Shown here in pieces: positions 7,022 to 14,420 of a stretch of DNA of 42,557 nucleotides. Both the position numbers and the translations under genes were made by a program. Within the stretch, counting starts at the first letter, position 1; every line of letters starts with the position of its first letter. The notes below the pieces were generated by a model. That model did no database searches and was not told where the DNA came from. It worked only from the letters and a program-made list of their open reading frames with translations. This DNA comes from an uncultured Lentisphaeria bacterium (lineage in GTDB: Bacteria > Verrucomicrobiota > Lentisphaeria > Victivallales > Victivallaceae). The stretch covers positions 1-42,557 of the forward strand of contig CAIPAT010000017.1 in the NCBI GenBank assembly GCA_903863035.1. Direction: 5' to 3'.

Positions 7022-8638
7022 TTATTTATCAGCCGTTATTCCCTTGATATTGGGCGGCAGATTTTTTCCTGCGGCTTCCAGCTTTGCGGCAAAGTTGTCC
7101 TTATTGCGGTTCGACATCCATTTGCGCAGAATATTCCAGCCGATAAAACGCCAGACATTGTTACGCCATGAATGATACCACTTGCGCCAGCCGTCTTTCA
7201 CGTTGAAGAACGGGAACAGAATCATCGGGAACAGCAGAAAGTCCAATCCGATGGCAAAAACATAACTAAACTGGTAAAAACGGGCCATTATAGTTTTGTT
7301 GGCCACATGCATATCTTCCGCGGTAAGCGGATAATCCGGCGTAAACAACGGAAAATTTCCGTCGTAATATTCCCAGCCGATGGTCTCTTTCGGGAAAACC
7401 CGGCCGGCGTCACTCAACCGTTTGGTCAGCTCTGTCCCCGGCAGCGGCACCGGCAGCAAGATCTGAATGGTGTCTATCCGGGCTTTCCGGATAAACTTCC
7501 AGAATGCCTTGATCCGGTCATCGGCCGACATGGTGAAGAACTGCCCTTCTCTGGCGGGATAACCGAAAATAAACATGCCGTGAACCATAAACCCGGCTTT
7601 ATGAAAAATTTTGGTATTGGCAATCATCTCGTCAGGATGAAGCTTCTTGTTCATGGCCTTGAGCTCTTCCGGAATCGGCGATTCATACCCGATCGCCACA
7701 ACTCGGACACTTGCCTTCTGCATTGCCTTAAGCAATTCAAAGTCTTTCGCCTTATCCAGACGAATCTGAACCGTAATGAAGAACTTGACCCCCATGGTCT
7801 CCTGATATTTCCTCAGCCGTTCGCAGAAATCCAGCGCCAGCAAACGATTCTGTCCGAAAAGGTCGTCAACAATAAAAAAATATGTCGCATTAAACCGTTC
7901 AAACAGCGAGGTAATCTGGTTCATAACATAATCCGGCGACGGACAGCGCACCCGGCCTTTCACCGTACAGAACTCGCACTGCATCCCGCAGCCGCGTTCC
8001 CAGCTCACCGGATACAAATTGATCTTGGCGTGACGTAACAGCGAAAAATCCGGCAGCGGCAACTGGTCAATGTCTTTTATGTCTTCTCTGGTCGAGGTTT
8101 TAATCAGTTCGCCATCGCGGTAAAAAGCGATGCCTTCAACTTTTTCCAGATCGTCGCCGGCAATGAGTGCATCCATCAATTCCCGGATCGTAATCTCCCC
8201 TTCCCCGATTACCAGATAGTCAATACCGTGATCAAGGCCTTCGCGCAGATTGTCATCCACAAAATGCTGGCCGCCGGCAAGCGTAATCGCACCCTGCTCC
8301 TTATAAAATTTGGAAATCTCGTAAAGCCGGGGAATGGTACTGGTCAATCCACCGTAAAAACCGACCACATCCGCTCGGCGGATGGCCTGCAAGGCCGCAT
8401 GGTCAGGTCTGCTTGAATCGTCTTTCGGACCGCGGCGGTGATAATTATTTTCGTCAATCACTTCGACTTCCCAGCCCGGCAGTTTGCTGATAACCGTAGC
8501 TATCATCACCGGCCCCAGCGCAGTAGTATAACGGGCAACACTGGAATATATGTTAAAAGTCGGAAAGCCCGGAATAACCAGTCTGAATATTTTTTTACGG
8601 TTTAAAGACAATGCCGCCTTACTGTCAGATGTACTCAC
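7022..8638 (-). CDS. B12-binding radical SAM protein
   Basis: Cytoplasmic or membrane-associated radical SAM enzyme of 538 residues. An N-terminal cobalamin-binding-like Rossmann domain occupies roughly residues 17-160 (VVGFYGGLTSTIPR, LVIGEGEITIRELMDAL). The radical SAM barrel follows, with the [4Fe-4S] motif CxxxCxxC at Cys217, Cys221 and Cys224. The layout is that of BchE/HpnP-like B12-radical SAM proteins that methylate or rearrange lipids and cofactors. The C-terminus has a hydrophobic segment (about 464-485) and a basic, Trp-rich tail, suggesting membrane contact. The start is GTG at 8638, chosen because AAGGA stands 6 bases upstream. It is transcribed alone, so its substrate cannot be guessed from neighbours. 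Confidence 0.88.
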   Translation of the reverse strand: MSTSDSKAALSLNRKKIFRLVIPGFPTFNIYSSVARYTTALGPVMIATVISKLPGWEVEVIDENNYHRRGPKDDSSRPDHAALQAIRRADVVGFYGGLTSTIPRLYEISKFYKEQGAITLAGGQHFVDDNLREGLDHGIDYLVIGEGEITIRELMDALIAGDDLEKVEGIAFYRDGELIKTSTREDIKDIDQLPLPDFSLLRHAKINLYPVSWERGCGMQCEFCTVKGRVRCPSPDYVMNQITSLFERFNATYFFIVDDLFGQNRLLALDFCERLRKYQETMGVKFFITVQIRLDKAKDFELLKAMQKASVRVVAIGYESPIPEELKAMNKKLHPDEMIANTKIFHKAGFMVHGMFIFGYPAREGQFFTMSADDRIKAFWKFIRKARIDTIQILLPVPLPGTELTKRLSDAGRVFPKETIGWEYYDGNFPLFTPDYPLTAEDMHVANKTIMARFYQFSYVFAIGLDFLLFPMILFPFFNVKDGWRKWYHSWRNNVWRFIGWNILRKWMSNRNKDNFAAKLEAAGKNLPPNIKGITADK

Positions 8639-9195
8639 TTGTTATCCTTAGGTTTTTCCCCGGCAGGCGGGAAACGTTTTTAATATTAATGATTTATTCA
8701 TTGTTAAAATATAGCCCTTAATCCTTTATGTTTCCAGTCCGTCACCGAAAACAAACCCATTTCAGAACGGTTTTTAATGATTCCGGACATCTTGCACACT
8801 CGTTGTACAGAACGGTTTTGTCCATGCCGCATGCCTGCCTTTTTACATGGACAGTAACAATGCCGGCTACAATCAACCGTTCGATTGGGGACACGAGAAC
8901 TTCATTCTGGACATCTCAGACCAAGACCGTCCTGGCTGGACAGCGCTACAACAAAACATTTTGGATCCCGCAGTCGCGGGATTGGTCACCAAAGGCGAAA
9001 TGCATAAAGCCGGTCAGACGACCGGCGCTCCCAGGTTTTACTTCACTCCCTTCATGCTCCCGCGCCTGCGGGATGAAGTTACCTTCTCTTATCCTGCATA
9101 TCCTGTCCATCCCTGTTAAACATTTTGGTTGCGGCTATGCCGCGCTATGTCTTTCGTGGTTGAACTGTATTCTTTTTCCCCGTGTCCTCAGATTC
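8639..9195. other. Non-coding block with three GC hairpins
   Basis: 557 bases between two minus-strand genes. A 170-codon frame on the plus strand runs through it into the end of the ligase gene, but it shows no domain or signal peptide and is rich in Cys, Arg and Pro, as expected for chance. Three GC-rich hairpins cluster at 8965-9078 (listed separately). The left end presumably contains the radical SAM promoter. Confidence 0.6.
8965..9078. repeat. Cluster of three GC hairpins with 4-base loops
   Basis: Hairpin 1: ATCCCGC-AGTC-GCGGGAT (8965-8982). Hairpin 2: GCCGGTC-AGAC-GACCGGC (9009-9026). Hairpin 3: TCCCGC-GCCT-GCGGGA (9058-9073), extended by CTTCA/TGAAG (9050-9054 and 9074-9078) with a 3-base bulge. 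All three have tetraloops. Hairpin 1 shares its core with the hairpin at 320-333, which suggests a small REP-like repeat family. Confidence 0.65.
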
Positions 9196-11130
9196 TCAAA
9201 AATTAAAGAATCCCTGCTCTTTCGGGATGCCGGTTGATGAATCTTCGGTTGCAACCGGCTCCGGTTCTGGCGCGGCGGGAACGGTATTGCCGGACTTCAG
9301 CCAGTCATCCAGAGAAATGATCTGGATGTCGGCTTTTCTGGCTTTGTCCAGTTTGCCGCCGGCGGCGCTGACGTCAGCGGCCACCAGCAACGACAGCTCC
9401 TGCGTTACGGCGTCAACCGGTTCGAATCCCTTCTGCCTGGCGAGTTCTTCATAATAACTGCGCTGCTCCGGCATTTTGCCGGTGAAACATATCTTCGGCA
9501 GATTGGCGCTGCTGACACCTTTGGTCTGCTTTACCTCCACACATTCCAGCAGTTCATTCAGGAAATCCTGCTGGGCGGCAAGTTCGCGAAAAATGGCTCC
9601 GGCGCGTTCCGGGCCTATTCCATTGATCTCAGATAGTTTTTCGATCGACAAACCACTGAGTTCCAGAATGGTGTATCCGGCTAGAATCGCCTTGGCGACG
9701 TTGACGCCGATATTCGGGATATTGAGCGCGGCAAGCACCTGAAAATCGTTAACGCTGCGGGCGGCGGCAATTTCACGCAACAGGTTCGAAGCAGATTTTT
9801 CTTTAAAACCTTCAAGTTTCAGGATGTCGATCATACTCAAATTGAAGATGTCTTTCAGCGTGCGCACCCCCAGCACCTGCATCATGCGGCGGATATTTGG
9901 CTCGCCAAGACGCTCGATGCCGATATTTTTAACGGAGGCGCAAAGCCGCTGGACCCGGGTTTCAAAGCAATCCGGGTTCGGACAGCAGAGTTCCGGACCG
10001 CTGCGCTGCAGCACAGTGTCGCAGCACGGACAGCGCTCGATCATCGCGACTTTGCGGTTGTCGCCGGGTCTGGCGCTGACGATATACGGAATGACGTCGC
10101 CGGCACGCTCCACCGTGACCGTGTCGCCGATATGGATGTCGCGGTCAATAATATTCTGCGCATTATGCAAACTGGCGTGACGGATGGTGATGCCGCCGAT
10201 GTCCACCGGTTCAATTTCGGCAACCGGCGTCAGGCAGTTTTTACCGAAACTCCACTGGACATTCAGCAGCGGGCTTTCCCGGCGGATGCCGCTGAACTTG
10301 AAGGCGATCTGGCCGCGCGGATGATGCGCGGTATTACCCAGCGAATCGCTGTAAGCTGCATCCGCCAGTTTGATCACAATCCCGTCCATCGGATACGGCA
10401 GCGTTTCAATCTCCGCGACAATCCGCGGCCATTCAGCGCGTAATTGTTTAAACAGGATCGAATATGAAATCATCTCGTAATCAACCAGCGTAAGTTTAGC
10501 CCGCTGGCGAAGCATATCGGAAATATCCTTCAGTCCCATGATTCCGGCGACCGCGTTGCGGGAGTTTTTATAAGCACCGCCGCCCTTCCGGACGATGTGC
10601 GAATAAATGGTCTTAAAATCGTCGTCACGGATAACGATCTCGCCGCGCACCGGGCGGTTTAAAGCACCCTTGTAGTTCGTTGTTTCCAACTCGATCAGCG
10701 GTATTTTATCCGAGATATTTTCACCGGTTTCGCCATCGCCGCGAGTAGCCAGCGTGCCGTTGCCAAAATTTGCGGAAATGCCGTCATATTTCGGCTGGAT
10801 CAGCAGCAGTTCGTCTTCGTTGCGGATGTATTTGCCGGCCCACTCGAGCACTTCCTCCAGCGAATAAGCTTTATTCAGCGACAGCATCGGCCTGACGTGA
10901 GTCACCTTGCCGGTACCGGCAACAACCGGAGCGTGGACCGCCAGCACCAGCGGGTGTTCGGGATTGATCTTTTCCAGCGCCCGCAACAGTTCGTCATAAC
11001 GTTCGTCGGAAATCTCCTGTTCACCTTTTTCCCAGTAACAGCGATTGTGATATTCAATCAGCTGGACCAGATCGGCTTCCGACAGCGTTTTCGCGTCAAA
11101 ATTTATAAAAAAATCATCATTGGAACTCAT
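9196..11130 (-). CDS. ligA: NAD-dependent DNA ligase
   Basis: Seals nicks in duplex DNA in replication and repair, using NAD. I start it at 11130 (644 residues, MSSNDDFF) because GGAG lies 7 bases upstream; the longer open frame adds an unlikely 48 residues. Domains in order: Ia (YHNRCYWEKGEQEISDERYD), the adenylation domain with active-site Lys114 in KYDG and TRGDGETGE (129-137), and the OB fold (about 300-365). These are followed by a four-Cys zinc site (Cys367, Cys370, Cys383, Cys388), helix-hairpin-helix repeats (about 400-520) and a BRCT domain (about 544-613). It is slightly shorter than the usual ~670 residues and has a Pro/Glu-rich tail. All key motifs are intact. It could be the housekeeping ligase or a second copy. 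Confidence 0.95.
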   Translation of the reverse strand: MSSNDDFFINFDAKTLSEADLVQLIEYHNRCYWEKGEQEISDERYDELLRALEKINPEHPLVLAVHAPVVAGTGKVTHVRPMLSLNKAYSLEEVLEWAGKYIRNEDELLLIQPKYDGISANFGNGTLATRGDGETGENISDKIPLIELETTNYKGALNRPVRGEIVIRDDDFKTIYSHIVRKGGGAYKNSRNAVAGIMGLKDISDMLRQRAKLTLVDYEMISYSILFKQLRAEWPRIVAEIETLPYPMDGIVIKLADAAYSDSLGNTAHHPRGQIAFKFSGIRRESPLLNVQWSFGKNCLTPVAEIEPVDIGGITIRHASLHNAQNIIDRDIHIGDTVTVERAGDVIPYIVSARPGDNRKVAMIERCPCCDTVLQRSGPELCCPNPDCFETRVQRLCASVKNIGIERLGEPNIRRMMQVLGVRTLKDIFNLSMIDILKLEGFKEKSASNLLREIAAARSVNDFQVLAALNIPNIGVNVAKAILAGYTILELSGLSIEKLSEINGIGPERAGAIFRELAAQQDFLNELLECVEVKQTKGVSSANLPKICFTGKMPEQRSYYEELARQKGFEPVDAVTQELSLLVAADVSAAGGKLDKARKADIQIISLDDWLKSGNTVPAAPEPEPVATEDSSTGIPKEQGFFNF

Positions 11131-11224
11131 TGCTTTCTCCATTTGCTTCAAGTAATATATTAGCTCAAACTGAAAAAAAAAGTGAAGACACAAAACGTCA
11201 CGTTCCGGTTTTCCAGTTCTCCCT

Positions 11225-11279
11225 GGCGGGCAAGTCCGCCGGCAAAACACCTGAACCAGGTTATGACGGAGCATAACCT
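11225..11279 (-). terminator. Tandem hairpins between the LRR gene and ligA
   Basis: AGGTTATG (11258-11265) and CATAACCT (11272-11279) form a perfect 8-bp stem with a 6-base loop. Next to it GGCGG (11225-11229) pairs with CCGCC (11236-11240). They lie 26 bases after the end of the leucine-rich-repeat gene on the minus strand and probably end or weaken the ABC operon transcript before ligA. Only a short U-tract (GTTTTG) follows the first hairpin. Confidence 0.5.
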
Positions 11280-11304
11280 ATGAAAAACCAGTATATATCT
11301 CACA

Positions 11305-12483
11305 TCAAAAATTATTAATTTCAGGGCCGGTCCGGATGTTAATCAGCTTTTTTACTTTCATGTTTTTAGGCAATTCCTTTTTGCCGGCCGGCGTGTGCGA
11401 CAGGTCCAGAAAGTCAAGCTTCCTGCCATCCAGCCATGAAATATTATCAACCGGGCTGCTTTGAATATTAAGGCTGGCAACCGGCATATCATTGATGATC
11501 GAGATGTCCTTGACCTGCGTATTGACCAGGTTCAATGTCTTCAATTGCAGGGCTTCGATAAAATCAAGCGTTTTTACCGGCATATTCACAATCGTCAAAG
11601 TTTCCAAACCACTGTTACCCAAATCCGGAATTGCACTTATATGCATTTCGCCGATGGTCAGATTATTGATTTTCAGCGAACCCAGCACATCCAGCTGGTA
11701 CAACGGACAATCGCGAATGTTTAAAATATTAAATGTCCGTCCTTTCAGCAAATCAAGATTGTTGACGGCGGTACTGTTCAGCGCGAGTTCCTCCAACTGA
11801 TTCAATGCAGGCAAAAAATTAATGTTTTTTAATTGAGGCTGGTCTTTTACCGCCAGCGCAGTCAATTGCCGGAATTCTTTCAAAGGAGCATAGTCCGCCA
11901 GTCCGGCATTGGCAATCAAGGATAGCCGCTTGATTTTAGCATCAGTTTTGAAATTCAGACTAGTGACCGCGGTATTTTTCAAATACAGAGTTTCCAGAGT
12001 TGGCGGCAGCAGGACAAGGTCTTTATTGCCGAAATTTTTTCCCTCCCAGTAGAGGCCTTTTATCTTTATTTTGTTCAGGGAATCGGTTTTAGCCTCGCTA
12101 TCAATAAGCCAGAGGTTTTCCAGGTCCATTTTACCCAATTCCGCCAGATTCGCGATTTTACAATTGCTGAAGGCCAGATTCTGTACCGGCAGCGCACACA
12201 ACGGCGATATGTTCTGCAATTTTTCTCCGATCAATTCAACCCCGTTAACCGCTGCAGTCCTGCTCCTCGGCGAAACAATATTTCTGCGGTCGTTTTTTTG
12301 TTCAAAAAACTCAACGTTCTCACTGGCATTCCAGCCGGGATTGAGATGCTCCAGCTCCGATGCGACAGCAGCCCATTTTTCAGCGAAAGCTTTATTCTGT
12401 TCATCAATCGGCATGTCCTGAGCGGAAAGCATAACCGCCGCGAGAGCTAACACCCCCGTCAATAATTTAATATTTAATTTCAT
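11305..12483 (-). CDS. Secreted leucine-rich-repeat protein
   Basis: 392 residues with a clear N-terminal signal peptide (residues 1-21, cleavage near LSAQ). The rest from about residue 85 is made of irregular ~20-23-residue leucine-rich repeats of the internalin/superantigen-like kind (LETLYLKNTAVTSLNF, LEELALNSTAVNNLDLL, LKTLNLVNTQVKDISII, LDFLDLSHTPAG). The family mediates protein or ligand binding; no catalytic motif is present. The start lies 4 bases after the MalG-like gene's stop codon, and its ribosome site GGAG lies inside that gene, so the two are translationally coupled. It is therefore likely expressed with the transporter, perhaps as an external accessory subunit. That role is inference. 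Confidence 0.8.
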   Translation of the reverse strand: MKLNIKLLTGVLALAAVMLSAQDMPIDEQNKAFAEKWAAVASELEHLNPGWNASENVEFFEQKNDRRNIVSPRSRTAAVNGVELIGEKLQNISPLCALPVQNLAFSNCKIANLAELGKMDLENLWLIDSEAKTDSLNKIKIKGLYWEGKNFGNKDLVLLPPTLETLYLKNTAVTSLNFKTDAKIKRLSLIANAGLADYAPLKEFRQLTALAVKDQPQLKNINFLPALNQLEELALNSTAVNNLDLLKGRTFNILNIRDCPLYQLDVLGSLKINNLTIGEMHISAIPDLGNSGLETLTIVNMPVKTLDFIEALQLKTLNLVNTQVKDISIINDMPVASLNIQSSPVDNISWLDGRKLDFLDLSHTPAGKKELPKNMKVKKLINIRTGPEINNF

Positions 12484-12487
12484 GGAG

Positions 12488-14410
12488 TTACTTCTCCACC
12501 GGCAGAATCAGGCCGCGCATAATGATGTTCTGGCAGAAAGTAAAAATAATAAACGTGGGAATCGCCGCAATAATCAGAGAAGATAAGATAATTCCGGTGC
12601 AGCTGGTATTCTGAAGCTGGTAAAGCCACGGCATCAGAGTCCACATATTCTGGTCCTGGCAGACCAGCATCGCCATCATGAAATTCGAGTACGCGGCCAG
12701 AAAGGCATTCAGCGCGATAACTGCCAGAATTGGTTTTGACAGACTCATCGTGATTAGGAAAAATACCCGGAATTCGCCGGCGCCGTCAATTTCCGCGCTT
12801 TCATAAATATCCTGCGGCAATGAATCAAAAAAACCTTTGAGCAGGAAAATGGAATAACCGTTGGCCATGGCCGGCAGAATCAGCGCGGCAAACGTATTGA
12901 GCAGATTAAGTTCACGGAGCAGCAGAAAATTGGGAATCTGAGTCACCATCGGCGGAAATGCCATGGTCAGCATCAGGAACAAAAGCACTTTATAGCTGGA
13001 AGGCGGCCGGTAACGGCTGAGCGCATATGCCGCGAGCGGATTCACAATAAGCGAACAGAGAACCGCAATGGCGCAGTAAATAAAAGTATTCAAAACGCCG
13101 CGGCCGTGAAGCAGAATGTAATCTGCCACAGTGACAAAGTTGCGCTTGATGAATTCCCATGTCATCGCAGTACGGTCTTTCAACAGGTAATAACAATGAT
13201 ATTCCCGCTGCGGCGGAAAAATATCCAGCCAGTCCCGGAATGATGTGGCGAATTCTTTATTGACCGCATTAAGCGTACCGAATTTAGCCTTCAGGTGATC
13301 GCGGAAGTCAAATTCCGTACTGTTGATATAAGTCATTTCCAGCGGCAGCTGGTACAGCCGGTTCGTCAACGGATTATACCATCCCTGAATAAACGAAGCC
13401 CAGTCGGAGAGTCTGGAACCGAAAAAAGGCACTTCCTCAACCAGCGGAATCTCGGAATGCAATTTGTAATTCGACCCGTAAAGGCGGTTCAATTCGGCTA
13501 TATCCGGATATTTGGATTGAAGATACTCATGATAAACTGGCAGCGCCTTGCTGTCAGCGCGAATCCAGAAAAGATTGAGCACGTTTCTGACATAATCCGC
13601 CCAGTCAGTGCGTTCCAAGTCAGTGTAACGGCTTTTGTCCGCCGGATAAGTGCGCGGAAACTTGATCTGATCCCAGGAAGAATAGCTGGTCGCATGGGCC
13701 TGATTGTAAGCTTCAATATTTCTGGTATAATGGGTCATCAGATAAATGGTTTTGTAAAAACCTTCCGGGCTGTAATAAAAACGATATTCAAAAGGCTGTT
13801 CCGCGCAAAATTCATAGAAGCGCTTATTGAATTTGGACATGGCATCCGGCATACAGCGCCGTTCCAGATAAGGCTGGGAACTCAGGCGAAAAGCGTTCCA
13901 GGCGACAAAATCAGTTCCGAGCTCCCCGTTCATCTTCTCAATCCCGCCTTCGTACCTATGGTAAATACGGTATTTGAACTCGCGCATGAGCATGGGGTTG
14001 GTGCCTCCGGACACATACACTCCGGTATAACCGACACCGTAATAGTAAAACGGGTAATTTTTACTTTTAATGAAATCGCCCCATTCATCGAGAAACTTAT
14101 ATCTTATTTTCACGGGGATCTGGATTTTCTGAAAATCGCCGGAAACTTCAGAATAGGTAGCCTGAAAAGTCATACTGCTTTCATTGAACAACGCTTCAAT
14201 GCCTTTGCGGTAAAAGGCGTCTTTATCAATAATAAAAGATGGGATAATGGCGCTTTCCCTGACATCCACGCCGCTCTTGGAAGTTCCGCTCAGCATCAGC
14301 CAGAAAGGATAAATCATGAAAACAGAACCGAACAGCAGACAGCAATAGATCGCGCCAAGCAGCAATCTGACCTTGAAAGCCTTGCGTCCGATTTCAGAAA
14401 TCATGCCCAT
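12488..14410 (-). CDS. MalG-like sugar ABC permease with large repeat-bearing periplasmic insertion
   Basis: 640 residues, more than twice the usual ~280 for MalG. TM1 is at about 17-42. The canonical permease core resumes at about 436-640 with five helices and the ATPase-contact EAA loop at about 537-560 (DIYESAEIDGAGEFRVFFLI). Between them sits a ~385-residue loop that must face the periplasm. It contains four repeats of about 74 residues. Their shared core (Lys/Arg-Tyr/Phe..Ile..(L/M/V/Y)Asn...Gly/Ala-Thr/Ser.Tyr/Phe..Trp/His) has its Asn at residues 161, 236, 308 and 384, and copies end near (D/A)W..F/YI/V. In E. coli MalF a much smaller periplasmic loop contacts the binding protein, so this insertion may do the same. 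It follows the fused SBP-permease gene by 10 bases. No ATPase is encoded nearby. Confidence 0.88.
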   Translation of the reverse strand: MGMISEIGRKAFKVRLLLGAIYCCLLFGSVFMIYPFWLMLSGTSKSGVDVRESAIIPSFIIDKDAFYRKGIEALFNESSMTFQATYSEVSGDFQKIQIPVKIRYKFLDEWGDFIKSKNYPFYYYGVGYTGVYVSGGTNPMLMREFKYRIYHRYEGGIEKMNGELGTDFVAWNAFRLSSQPYLERRCMPDAMSKFNKRFYEFCAEQPFEYRFYYSPEGFYKTIYLMTHYTRNIEAYNQAHATSYSSWDQIKFPRTYPADKSRYTDLERTDWADYVRNVLNLFWIRADSKALPVYHEYLQSKYPDIAELNRLYGSNYKLHSEIPLVEEVPFFGSRLSDWASFIQGWYNPLTNRLYQLPLEMTYINSTEFDFRDHLKAKFGTLNAVNKEFATSFRDWLDIFPPQREYHCYYLLKDRTAMTWEFIKRNFVTVADYILLHGRGVLNTFIYCAIAVLCSLIVNPLAAYALSRYRPPSSYKVLLFLMLTMAFPPMVTQIPNFLLLRELNLLNTFAALILPAMANGYSIFLLKGFFDSLPQDIYESAEIDGAGEFRVFFLITMSLSKPILAVIALNAFLAAYSNFMMAMLVCQDQNMWTLMPWLYQLQNTSCTGIILSSLIIAAIPTFIIFTFCQNIIMRGLILPVEK

Positions 14411-14420
14411 GCGATAACCT

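Noticed and set aside
8860-8900. Possible tRNA T-arm (GTTCGATT) near 8879
   Set aside because: No acceptor, D or anticodon stem can be built around it on either strand.
8728-9237. Plus-strand 169-codon frame after the radical SAM gene
   Set aside because: It runs through GC hairpins and into the ligA 3' end, shows no domain or signal peptide, and has chance-like composition rich in Cys, Arg and Pro.
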